From the NCBI RefSeq assembly GCF_001076885.1, contig NZ_JVDT01000287.1:1-42400 (forward strand): 42,400 nucleotides of DNA. The letters run 5' to 3'. Position 1 is the stretch's first letter. Each line of letters begins with the position of its first letter. Shown piece after piece: positions 32,758 to 41,037 of this stretch. Origin of the DNA: Bacillus sp. 522_BSPC. GTDB lineage: Bacteria; Bacillota; Bacilli; Bacillales; Cytobacillaceae. Under the pieces are notes generated by a model, which was not told the DNA's origin, searched no databases, and worked only from the letters and a program-made list of their open reading frames with translations. The position numbers and the translations under genes were made by a program.

Positions 32758-34497
32758 TTGTTCATGGGAAATTTAAAGAAAACGGTTTGGATTCATAAGA
32801 AGAAGGTTTATTTTTTAATGGGTCTCACATTGATCCTTGGCCTCGCAATAGTTGCACAGGCTTACGTGATGACAAGTATTGTCGATGGTGTTTTTCTAAA
32901 AAAACAAACATTTTCAGCAGTTATACCGTGGTTGATAGCGTTACTCCTCATTCTATTTGTAAGGTCTAGTATGGATTATATAAGTAAACGGATTGGTGTT
33001 TTGATTGCAAGCGATGTCAAGGGAGATACGCGTAAGAAGTTATTAAAGAAGTATGTTTCTAATTCTGTCCAACTAGCTGAAAAAGGTCAGACTGGGGAAA
33101 AAGTAAGTATGCTACTTGATGGTGTGGATGAGATGGATAGTTTTTATAGTCAGTTTATCCCTCAGGTTATGCAAAGTATATTTGTGCCGATTCTAATGCT
33201 TATTGTTATTTCCACACTGCATATGAATTCAGGCATTATTTTAATGGTCTGTGCCCCATTTATTCCTATTTATATGATAGTAATTGGTATCAAAACACAA
33301 AAAAAAGCAGAAGAGAAGTTGGAGAAATTAGCTTCTTTTTCTGCTAAATTTTTAGAAACTTTACAAGGGTTAGTAACTATAAAGCTATTTGCACAAACAA
33401 TTCGACAAAAAGAAGAATTAGAAAAAAGTAGTGTAAGCTTTCGCGATACTACACTAGAAATATTGAAGATTGCATTTACACAATCTTTTGCCATTGAACT
33501 TATATCGATGTTGAGTATTGGGATAGTAGCACTAGAACTTGCTATTCAAATAATTATATATGAAAGTCTCTCCTTTTTTACTGCATTTTTGATTTTAATA
33601 TTGGTTCCGGAATTTTATAGTTCATTAAAAGAACTTGGAGTAACGTTTCATAACGGTAGAAGCAGCATGGGAGCAGCTAAAAAAGTATTAGAAGTATTTG
33701 ACGAAGAAGATGAACCTACTATATGGGGGGTACAAATTTTTCCAGAGTGGGAAGTGCCACCAACCATTCAACTCAATCAAGTGAATTTCACTTACGCAAA
33801 TACTAACTTTCAATTAGAATCTGTGACAGCTTCTTTTTTTCCTAAGCAAAAAATTGCCATTGTTGGCGCTAGTGGAGCAGGAAAGACAACCTTACTTCAT
33901 TTAATAGCAGGTATGATTACTCCTGAGAAGGGAGCGATTTACATTAATCAAGAAGAGCTCACAAAGTATACAGAATTCTCTTGGTTAAAGAAAATTTCTT
34001 ATATATCGCAAAACCCTTATATTTTTTCAGGAACGATAGCTGAAAATATTGCGATGGGAACTACAGACGAAGTTGGCATGGAAGCAATTAAAGCGGCAGC
34101 ACAATTAGCAGGAATCGCTTCATTGATTGAACCATTAGAAAATGGGTTTGAAACTAGAATTGGTGAAGCTGGAAGAGGGCTTTCTAGCGGTGAAAAGCAA
34201 AGAGTATCCATTGCACGTGCTTTTCTAAAAAAACCTCATATTGTATTGTTGGATGAACCAACACGTGGGCTGGATTTAGCTACTGAAAAAATCTTACAAC
34301 AATCAATCCAAAAATTAAATGAGACAGCAACGGTTATTACTGTTGCGCATCGTTTACATACGATAAAAAATGCTGACCAAATTCTTTTTTTAGAAAATGG
34401 AAAGCTACTAGCTGTTGGTACACACGAATCATTATTAAAAATTTCACCCGCATATAAGGAGTTAGTAATGATCCAAAAAAGGAGGAGTCAAAAGTGA
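32758..34497 (+). CDS. cydD: thiol reductant ABC exporter subunit CydD
   Basis: Half-transporter: six-helix membrane domain (about 1-310) and ABC ATPase with Walker A GASGAGKT (370-377), signature LSSGEKQRVSIARAF and Walker B IVLLDEPTRGLDL. CydDC exports cysteine/glutathione in E. coli and is needed for bd oxidase assembly. The start is TTG 32758 (AGAGGG 5 nt upstream) or ATG 32764 (11 nt); both are possible. It overlaps the next gene by 4 nt. B. subtilis usage of the names C and D is the other way round. Confidence 0.9.
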   Translation: MFMGNLKKTVWIHKKKVYFLMGLTLILGLAIVAQAYVMTSIVDGVFLKKQTFSAVIPWLIALLLILFVRSSMDYISKRIGVLIASDVKGDTRKKLLKKYVSNSVQLAEKGQTGEKVSMLLDGVDEMDSFYSQFIPQVMQSIFVPILMLIVISTLHMNSGIILMVCAPFIPIYMIVIGIKTQKKAEEKLEKLASFSAKFLETLQGLVTIKLFAQTIRQKEELEKSSVSFRDTTLEILKIAFTQSFAIELISMLSIGIVALELAIQIIIYESLSFFTAFLILILVPEFYSSLKELGVTFHNGRSSMGAAKKVLEVFDEEDEPTIWGVQIFPEWEVPPTIQLNQVNFTYANTNFQLESVTASFFPKQKIAIVGASGAGKTTLLHLIAGMITPEKGAIYINQEELTKYTEFSWLKKISYISQNPYIFSGTIAENIAMGTTDEVGMEAIKAAAQLAGIASLIEPLENGFETRIGEAGRGLSSGEKQRVSIARAFLKKPHIVLLDEPTRGLDLATEKILQQSIQKLNETATVITVAHRLHTIKNADQILFLENGKLLAVGTHESLLKISPAYKELVMIQKRRSQK

Positions 34498-36212
34498 GTG
34501 CACTGCAGAAAATAATTAAATTGATGTTAATGGAGAAAAAAGATATTAGCATTGCTGTCATTTGTGGATTTATTGCTGGAACTAGCAGTGTAGGTTTGTT
34601 TGCTGCAAGCGGTTATCTAATATCTAAGTCTGCATTAATTCCTCCTTTTTATACATTGATAATATTGACTTCGACAGTAAAGTTACTCGGTCTTGTTAAG
34701 GCAGGAGCGAAATATGGAGAGCGACTTTATTCTCATAGAGCGACATTTACGATTCTAAGTAATTTACGAGTAACTTTTTTTGGAAAACTAACGCCACTTA
34801 TTCCACAAATTTTTCACAAATACAGAAGCGGGGATTTACTTGCGCGTGTTGTCGGAGATGTAGAAAGCCTTCAAAATTTCTTTTTAAGGGTGTTTTATCC
34901 ACCGCTAGTGCTCTTACTTGTTTTTGTTAGTACTATCTTATTTACTAGTTTTTATTCCATCGCCATTGCTTTGATTCTATTACTTGGATTTTTCCTAACG
35001 ACGATTATCATTCCAGCACTATTTTCCCTAAAGCAAGTCAAAATTAAAGGGAAAGTTAGGCAGGATCGTGGTGATCTATCAACTTACATTACAGAGGTAA
35101 TGTATGGATTTCGTGAATTAAAGCTGTTTCATCAATTACCAAGTAAACAACAACAGCTTTTGAGTCACTCTGAATTGTATATTAATCAACAAAAAGTAGA
35201 AAATTTAAATAAAGTGTCTAGTCAATCGTTTAATGGTTTTATAACGTTTGTTACAAGTTGGTTTGTCATAGGAGCTGGAGCATATTTTGTTACTAATGGG
35301 ATGCTTGAAGGGATATTTTTGGCAATGCTTGTCATGATTTCTCTAACTGTCTTTGAGCCTGCTGCACCGATGGCGGTTTTTCCTATTTATATGCAAGAAA
35401 GTAGAGATGCATCTACACGTTTATATGAAGTAGTAGAAGATCTGAGTTTCATAGAAGATAAAAGGGAGTCTACTATTAATGAATTACCTAGCCTCGCACC
35501 ATCATTAGCGTTTATAGACATTCAATTCACTTACACGGGAAATTGGCGTAGAACGATTCCAAACTTATCATTTATGATGCCAGCCGGGTCAAAGACGGCG
35601 ATTGTTGGTGCGAGTGGCTCTGGAAAATCCACCTTGCTTCAGCTTATCTTAAAGCTACAACATGTAGATGCTGGAAAAATTTATTGGGGAGATTTTGACA
35701 CATCGACAGTATCCAGCGAGGCAATTTGGGAACAAACTAGAGTTGTCTTACAGGAAAATTATTATTTTTATGGAACTATTCGTGATAATCTTCAATTAGC
35801 TGGATCACAGCTTAGTGACGAACAAATGGAAGCGGCATTAAAAAAGGCAAGGTTAGAACATTTTTCGCTAGAGCATCGCGTGTTAGAAAAAGGAGAAAAT
35901 CTTTCAGGGGGAGAAAAACAACGTTTGGCTATTGCTAGAGCATTTTTGAAAAAAGGGCATTTATGGTTACTAGATGAGCCAACGTCATCACTTGATGCAC
36001 AGACAGAACAAAATATTTATCAGGAAATTTTTGAGTGTGCTGAACAGGATACATTCATTTTAGTTAGCCATCGTTTACAGGAATTAGATCATATGGATCA
36101 AATTATTGTAATGGATCAAGGGGGAATTGTCGAGTGCGGTTCTTATAGGGAGTTAATGAATAAACAAGAATATTTTTATAAAATGAAGGTAGTAGAAGAA
36201 AGTTTGCTTTAA
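34494..36212 (+). CDS. cydC: thiol reductant ABC exporter subunit CydC
   Basis: Second half of the heterodimeric exporter, 572 residues. GTG start at 34494 overlaps the cydD stop (GTGA), with AAAGGAGGAG upstream. Membrane domain in the first 300 residues, then Walker A GASGSGKS (372-379), signature LSGGEKQRLAIARAF and WLLDEPTSSLD. Paired with CydD it would move reduced thiols across the membrane, which near a persulfide-handling island may also affect sulfur balance (inference). Last gene of the cyd group. Confidence 0.9.
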   Translation: MSALQKIIKLMLMEKKDISIAVICGFIAGTSSVGLFAASGYLISKSALIPPFYTLIILTSTVKLLGLVKAGAKYGERLYSHRATFTILSNLRVTFFGKLTPLIPQIFHKYRSGDLLARVVGDVESLQNFFLRVFYPPLVLLLVFVSTILFTSFYSIAIALILLLGFFLTTIIIPALFSLKQVKIKGKVRQDRGDLSTYITEVMYGFRELKLFHQLPSKQQQLLSHSELYINQQKVENLNKVSSQSFNGFITFVTSWFVIGAGAYFVTNGMLEGIFLAMLVMISLTVFEPAAPMAVFPIYMQESRDASTRLYEVVEDLSFIEDKRESTINELPSLAPSLAFIDIQFTYTGNWRRTIPNLSFMMPAGSKTAIVGASGSGKSTLLQLILKLQHVDAGKIYWGDFDTSTVSSEAIWEQTRVVLQENYYFYGTIRDNLQLAGSQLSDEQMEAALKKARLEHFSLEHRVLEKGENLSGGEKQRLAIARAFLKKGHLWLLDEPTSSLDAQTEQNIYQEIFECAEQDTFILVSHRLQELDHMDQIIVMDQGGIVECGSYRELMNKQEYFYKMKVVEESLL

Positions 36213-36326
36213 GAACGAAGCGGATTTAAGTCTTCCTTAGTTGTTATATATTTCAGGTTAATTCTAACTTGAGATATTAACAATTAGTATTAAAAAGGGA
36301 TAAAATACAAGATATATAAGTAAAAT

Positions 36327-36352
36327 CAATGCAGCAAAGAATCGCTGCATTG
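36327..36352. terminator. hairpin between cydC and the convergent VOC gene
   Basis: CAATGCAGC (36327-36335) pairs with GCTGCATTG (36344-36352). Reverse-strand flank ATTTTACTTATAT is T-rich, so it may end the VOC gene and possibly cydC. Confidence 0.55.
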
Positions 36353-36369
36353 AAATCAGGTTAGATGGA

Positions 36370-36753
36370 TTAATTATTACAAATCATTAGTACATTTCCA
36401 TCTAAGTCTTTAAAGTTAAAATAAGCAAAATCGCCAATTCGCTCTATTTCTTTAACAATGATAATTCCTTTGCTTTTTACAAATTCATATGCTTCATCAA
36501 TATCCCGAACGAAAAAATTAAATAAAACATGTTCCGAGGGCTGGAGCTTAAAGTCTGGATCGAAAGTGTGATCATCCAATGTCAGTCCTGTTTCGGAAGG
36601 AAGAGGAATATTATATACTGGTGATTTCACATTGCTCTTATGAAATGGAAGCCCAAGTAAGTCGCTATACCATTTTGCTGATTCTTCGAGGTTGCTAACA
36701 TGTATAAACACATTATTTATTTTACATATGATAGGAGAAATAATTGAATGCAT
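36370..36753 (-). CDS. VOC (glyoxalase/bleomycin resistance) family protein
   Basis: 127-residue single VOC domain with two beta-alpha-beta-beta-beta units: NNVFIHVSNLEESAKWYSDLLGLPF at the start and FNFFVRDIDEAYEFVKSKG..YFNFKDLDGNVLMICNN at the end. Typical of metal-dependent lyases, dioxygenases and resistance proteins; substrate unknown. ATG 36753 is chosen because AAAGGTGG lies 7 nt upstream; an ATG at 36759 is too close to it. It is unrelated in detail to the VOC remnant at 17561. Confidence 0.85.
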   Translation of the reverse strand: MHSIISPIICKINNVFIHVSNLEESAKWYSDLLGLPFHKSNVKSPVYNIPLPSETGLTLDDHTFDPDFKLQPSEHVLFNFFVRDIDEAYEFVKSKGIIIVKEIERIGDFAYFNFKDLDGNVLMICNN

Positions 36754-36862
36754 AAACATTCCACCTTTATTTTGGATTATAAAATTACTTCGATAAAAAA
36801 GAAGAAATTCCTTTAAAATGAGGAATGTTTATGTGGAAAAATACAATAACTAAATGAAAATA

Positions 36863-37354
36863 TTAGGCTTCTTCTGCCTGCTTATTCGCAGCTTTTCGAA
36901 CTAAAACGATTACAAAACGCACAAATAAAAAGGTTCCTGCAATGGAAAGAAAACTATAAGTGGAATTCCAATTTTTTTTATATCGAATTAAGTTAGTCTT
37001 TCTTTCTATCCAATATTCAGCAAGTGCAGAAGGAAGGCTAAAGAATAAGCACTTTATCAATATGCCGATGATACTTGAATTTTTCGTTACTTGATTGAAA
37101 TAGATACATGTTACTGGAAAAAGAAGATAGCTGAATAATACGCTCACATCAAAGGTTTTGATTAATTTTATTGGATAGACGAGATACCCTTTTTTTACCA
37201 AAAGATTATCTAAAATGGAAGCTATATAACTTTTCACCAAGAAAATAATGAGCCAATCCTTTAATGGAGGCTTTCGAAGTAGGTTAAAAAAAGCACCTAT
37301 TCCTATGATACATAAAATTCTTAATATGTTTTCATCACGCTTGCGTTTCCTCAT
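36863..37354 (-). CDS. CBO0543-type small membrane protein
   Basis: 163 residues, four to five membrane helices, with the pattern of the CBO0543 family: an aromatic/Pro-rich FDVSVLFSYLLFPVTCIYFNQ segment and later ALAEYWIERKTNLIRYKKNWN, followed by a last helix. Function unknown. Basic N terminus (MRKRKRDEN). It resembles the three proteins at 38945, 39417 and 40014 in helix layout and in the conserved E...ER.T.L..Y..W motif. Preceded by a GGAGAC-type ribosome binding site. Confidence 0.75.
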   Translation of the reverse strand: MRKRKRDENILRILCIIGIGAFFNLLRKPPLKDWLIIFLVKSYIASILDNLLVKKGYLVYPIKLIKTFDVSVLFSYLLFPVTCIYFNQVTKNSSIIGILIKCLFFSLPSALAEYWIERKTNLIRYKKNWNSTYSFLSIAGTFLFVRFVIVLVRKAANKQAEEA

Positions 37355-37453
37355 ACTTTTGTCTCCTTTGATTTTATATTAGTTTAACCAAAGGAGGCAG
37401 AGTTAATGTTGAATTTTACATGGAAAAGGAGGGCTGATTCTTTGTATGAATAT

Positions 37454-38017
37454 CTATTTAGTATGCTTTAAAGAAGGAAAATCTCCTTTAAGGATAGAGT
37501 ACATGTATAAATCATCAAATTTCCCGCAAGTATATTCATAATGTCTTAATAATCCTTCTCTTAGAAAGCCATGTTTTTCGACTAATCTTTGCGAAGAGGT
37601 ATTTAATGGTTCGATTAATGCTTCGATTCTTTCTAAGTTCAAATGCTTGAAGCCATAGGCAAGCACAGCTTCTAAAGCCTCGCTAGCAATGCCTTGCCCC
37701 CAATAATTTCTGCTTAGTTCATATCCTATTTCTGCTTTATAATGTTTCTGCTGCATATTCAAAAATCCACAGCTGCCAATCACGGTATCTTCGTCTTTTA
37801 ATGTAATGCACCATCTGATTCCAGTGCCGTTTTCCCAGATTGATTTATACCAATTAATTTCTTCCATCACTTCTTCAGAAGACTTATATGGTTCTAGCCC
37901 CATATGTTGAACAACATCTTGATCAGATAGGTAGGTAAACATATCCTTAGCATCATTAGCGCTTACGTTTCGTAAAGCTAAACGCTCTGTTTCAATAAGT
38001 GGAAATACGCGCTCCAT
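37454..38017 (-). CDS. GNAT-family N-acetyltransferase (RimJ/RimL type)
   Basis: 187 residues with the full GNAT layout: ETERLALRNVSANDAKDMF at the start, AEIGYELSRNYWGQGIASEAL as the acetyl-CoA motif A, and LIEPLNTSSQRLVEKHGFLREG near the end. Most similar in type to acetyltransferases acting on ribosomal proteins or small amines; the substrate is not predictable. ATG 38017 is favoured by AAGGAG 8 nt upstream over a TTG at 38023. Alone on its strand beside a divergent repair gene. Confidence 0.9.
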   Translation of the reverse strand: MERVFPLIETERLALRNVSANDAKDMFTYLSDQDVVQHMGLEPYKSSEEVMEEINWYKSIWENGTGIRWCITLKDEDTVIGSCGFLNMQQKHYKAEIGYELSRNYWGQGIASEALEAVLAYGFKHLNLERIEALIEPLNTSSQRLVEKHGFLREGLLRHYEYTCGKFDDLYMYSILKGDFPSLKHTK

Positions 38018-38177
38018 TGACAATTCTCCTTCTTTGTAAATAAAATAGCTTTAGTACATATTCAATATACAAATAGATAATTCCTGCTAAATCTAATCTA
38101 TGGCTTATATGGTAGAAGAAAGATATAAAGGGAACGAATAATTAGAAGATACTATATCATTAGGAGGAAGGGAACCA

Positions 38178-38885
38178 ATGGAGTTTGAAACAGTGATGCA
38201 AGAGTTAGAAGCACTTGGGAAGGAAAGGACGAAGAAGCTTTATATGGGCAATGGTGCAAACGAGCCAGTATTTGGCGTAGCTACTGGTGCGATGAAGCCA
38301 ATTGCTCGGAAAATTAAGAAGAATCAACCGTTAGCAGAAGAGCTATACGCAACGGGCAACTATGATGCGATGTATTTTGCTGGTGTCATTTGTGATCCAG
38401 ATATCATGACAGAGGAAGATTTTGAACGCTGGATAGATGCGGCCTATTTCTTTATGCTGTCAGATTATGTGGTGGCCGTGTCTTTAGCAGAAACGGATTT
38501 TGCGCAAGCGGTTGCCGATAAATGGATTCAAAGCGGAGAAGAACTGCGAATGTCTGCAGGCTGGAGCTGTTATTGCTGGCTGTTAGGAAATAGACAGGAC
38601 TTTGAATTTAGTGAAAGCAAGCTTGCAAGTATGCTTGATCAAGTGAAAAATACGATTCATCAATCTCCAGATACGGTGAAATCAGCTATGAATAACTTTA
38701 TCTACACCGTTGCCATATCCTATGTGCCCCTTCATGAAAAAGCAGTAGAAACGGCTAAAGAGGTTGGTCTAGTTGAAATCAAGAAAGGCAAGAAAAAAAG
38801 CACGATGTCAAATGTGTCAGAAAGAATTCAAAAGGATTTAGATAGAGGCATACTTGGCTTTAAGCGTAAATATGTGAGATGTTGA
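38178..38885 (+). CDS. DNA alkylation repair protein (AlkD-like HEAT repeat)
   Basis: 235-residue all-helical protein of the AlkD-like DNA alkylation repair family. Recognisable segments are FGVATGAMKPIARKIKKNQPLAEELYATGNYDAMYFAGVI, DKWIQSGEELRMSAGWSCYCWLL and NNFIYTVAISYVPL. AlkD-type glycosylases excise bulky or cationic alkylated bases; the activity of this divergent branch is inferred. AGGAGG precedes the ATG. Monocistronic, with a strong terminator directly after. Confidence 0.82.
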   Translation: MEFETVMQELEALGKERTKKLYMGNGANEPVFGVATGAMKPIARKIKKNQPLAEELYATGNYDAMYFAGVICDPDIMTEEDFERWIDAAYFFMLSDYVVAVSLAETDFAQAVADKWIQSGEELRMSAGWSCYCWLLGNRQDFEFSESKLASMLDQVKNTIHQSPDTVKSAMNNFIYTVAISYVPLHEKAVETAKEVGLVEIKKGKKKSTMSNVSERIQKDLDRGILGFKRKYVRC

Positions 38886-38912
38886 ATGTTTGTTTTATTA
38901 GCATAATTTTTA

Positions 38913-38946
38913 AAGCCAAAATCCTTTAGTGGACTTTGGCTTTTTT
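38913..38946. terminator. bidirectional terminator after the AlkD-like gene
   Basis: AAGCCAAAATCC (38913-38924) pairs with GGACTTTGGCTT (38931-38942), then TTTTT. It also serves the convergent gene ending at 38945. Confidence 0.8.
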
Positions 38947-39424
38947 AGTCAGACGATTCACTTAAACCTTTCCTAAACCAGAAAGCAAATGTTTTTACAA
39001 GGTATAATATACATAGGTCGATCGTGACAGCAAACCACCAATGCCAGTTTATATCATGAACAAGCTCAGTATGTCTCTCCACTAAAAACATATAAAGATG
39101 CATACCGTTGCAAAAAATTAGATAATGAATCCATTTTCTCATCCAATTCTGCTTTTCTGGATAAAAAAGCATGAAAAAAACAGCGAAAGTTGGCAAAACC
39201 ACATAATAGAGGGAAAAACTCATTTTGGTTGCCTGTTCAAATTCTCGATAAGGAAAACTTACTAACCCTATATTTACTTGGATATATTGAAATATCCAGG
39301 CTGTTGCATGAGCAAACAAAAAAATAATTTGGAAATACCTTTTTTTCTCTTTCGGAATAAATTTAATGAGCAAAAATAAACAAGTAATCCATGAGAAAAT
39401 TAAAATAACTAGTTCTTTATTCAT
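38945..39424 (-). CDS. CBO0543-type small membrane protein
   Basis: 159 residues, five predicted helices, with FSLYYVVLPTFAVFFMLFYPEK and the family motif FLVERHTELVHDINWHWWF near the C terminus. The ATG lies inside the end of the upstream gene (8-nt overlap), so the pair is translationally coupled. Clearly a paralogue of the next gene: FPYREFEQATKMSFS with FLVERHTELVHDINWH aligns to FSFANEFNRSSFT with VIIERHTELVNYISWH. Function unknown. Confidence 0.8.
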   Translation of the reverse strand: MNKELVILIFSWITCLFLLIKFIPKEKKRYFQIIFLFAHATAWIFQYIQVNIGLVSFPYREFEQATKMSFSLYYVVLPTFAVFFMLFYPEKQNWMRKWIHYLIFCNGMHLYMFLVERHTELVHDINWHWWFAVTIDLCILYLVKTFAFWFRKGLSESSD

Positions 39425-39911
39425 TTGTCTCTGTTCCTTTTACCCCTTTTTTAAACCAATGATAATAAGTATGATTAAGAAATAAGGTAACCATAACTGT
39501 TATTAGCGTATAAGATCCATGCCAGCTTATATAGTTCACGAGCTCGGTATGTCGCTCAATGATGACTTCCAGGCAGGTGAAAAAGCCAGCAAAGAGAAAA
39601 TAATAAAAAAAGGTCCCTGTTTTTTTTATTTTTTTCGGGTAATATAAATTAAACATAATTGCTGTTACGGGAAAAAGGAAAAATTCAAAGGTGAAGCTTG
39701 ATCGATTAAATTCGTTTGCGAAGGAGAAAAGCTGAATAGGATAATCAATCATGTTCCATTCCACTGCAAGTAATCCAGCTGGCCAAGTGATGATCTGCAG
39801 AGATAAAAATATCATCCAAGCTTCTCTAGCTTTATTTTTGGGAACAAGAAAGAAAAGGGCAAGGATGCTTATTGCAATGATTCCTATTAAAATCCACCTT
39901 TCCATATTCAT
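39417..39911 (-). CDS. CBO0543-type small membrane protein
   Basis: 164 residues, five predicted helices, with SSFTFEFFLFPVTAIMFNLYYPKK and LEVIIERHTELVNYISWHGSYT, the most typical CBO0543 motif in the set. ATG 39911 has AGGTG 8 nt upstream. First gene of a two-gene unit with the paralogue at 38945. Function unknown; the strongly conserved E-x-ERHTEL motif within helices suggests a specific membrane role. Confidence 0.82.
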   Translation of the reverse strand: MNMERWILIGIIAISILALFFLVPKNKAREAWMIFLSLQIITWPAGLLAVEWNMIDYPIQLFSFANEFNRSSFTFEFFLFPVTAIMFNLYYPKKIKKTGTFFYYFLFAGFFTCLEVIIERHTELVNYISWHGSYTLITVMVTLFLNHTYYHWFKKGVKGTETNE

Positions 39912-40013
39912 CCAATCTTCACCTGCTCCATTAGATAATTATTAATCATAGTATTACCTAAAGGAAAAAAATATATGTAAAGCAGCTAACGATAATTTAA
40001 CCAATGTTTAACG

Positions 40014-40496
40014 TTATACCGAACTTTCTATTTTCTGTATATAACGATAATACTTAATGACGATTACTAGTAAAACTGGATTAAGTAAAGCCGAGTACCA
40101 CCATTTCCACCAGCCATAATGGAAGTAGCCCCAAGGCTCTGGAGATAGAGTAAGGAATTCATAGAGTAGGAATGCAATATTCCATAGTAGGATTGCGGTT
40201 ATTTTATGTAAAATAGATTTTTTGAATGGAAAATAATTGAGAAAAATTATATTGACAGGAGGTACTAGAAAGATAGCATATAATAAAACATGCCATTCTA
40301 TTTCTATCGTAAAATACCAATATGCATGCAGCTTAAAATCGATAATTATATCAAATAATAATTGAAATGCGATAGAAAAAATATAAATATGTAGTATCTG
40401 ATTCTTGTTTAAATGCTTATTCAACCGAAAGGCAAAGAAGTTAAAAAGAAGTACGGAAATTAATAATCCAATCACATTGATCATTTCTCCTAACAT
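40014..40496 (-). CDS. CBO0543-related small membrane protein
   Basis: 160 residues, four to five helices. The layout follows the paralogues (YAIFLVPPVNIIFLNYFPFKK, then a helix and a polar Trp-rich loop GYFHYGWWKWWYSALLNP), but the ERHTEL motif is replaced by LLYEFLTLSPEPWGYFHYGWW, so it is a more distant member. Ribosome binding site is weak (AAGGA 11 nt before the ATG at 40496). Separated by 102 nt from the pair downstream. Function unknown. Confidence 0.7.
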   Translation of the reverse strand: MLGEMINVIGLLISVLLFNFFAFRLNKHLNKNQILHIYIFSIAFQLLFDIIIDFKLHAYWYFTIEIEWHVLLYAIFLVPPVNIIFLNYFPFKKSILHKITAILLWNIAFLLYEFLTLSPEPWGYFHYGWWKWWYSALLNPVLLVIVIKYYRYIQKIESSV

Positions 40497-40871
40497 TGTA
40501 TAATTTTTCCTTCATTTTACCAGTAAACACCCATAATATAAATAGTAATTATTTACATTTTATTTTTGTTTTATAAATACAGAAAATGATTCTAAAAAAA
40601 TGTTTTAGAACTGTGTTTATGTATGTAATGATTTTGCTTAGGAAGAACATTTTTTGAAAATATCACTATCCCATAATAGATGGCGATATTAAATTATATT
40701 CCTCCTATTCATTAGATTTTGTATTTCTCACTTGGAAAAATCATCAAGATTATCTGCGAAATAAACTCCAAAAAGATGGGAAACATCAGAGTAACTCCTT
40801 TCTGGTAATATAATTACTTTGCAGAAAAAGTTTTAAAGAAAAATTTAATTTGGTTCCTTGTATATTATGTA
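40497..40871. other. intergenic region before the IS4 element
   Basis: AT-rich with no supported gene. A short inverted repeat (TTCTAAAA 40590-40597 with TTTTAGAA 40603-40610) is the only structure seen. Confidence 0.4.
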
Positions 40872-40971
40872 CTCAACTTTCGCACCAAAAAAATAAGTGC
40901 AAATCGTTAGTTGTATTGCGTCTATGGTCTATTAAATATGTTGCTTGACAGTGTTTAATAAAATGAAATAA

Positions 40972-41029
40972 CACCTCATTCTTTGGTATAGTGTAATTGT
41001 AGAGAAAACACTACCATACAGAAGAGGTG
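40972..41029 (+). promoter_or_regulatory. IS leader: extended -10 promoter and SD-sequestering repeat
   Basis: TGGTATAGT (40984-40992) is an extended -10. CACCTC (40972-40977) lies upstream of it and is complementary to GAGGTG (41024-41029), the transposase ribosome binding site. Only transcripts entering from outside contain both arms. Confidence 0.45.
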
Positions 41030-41037
41030 CTCCCTAT

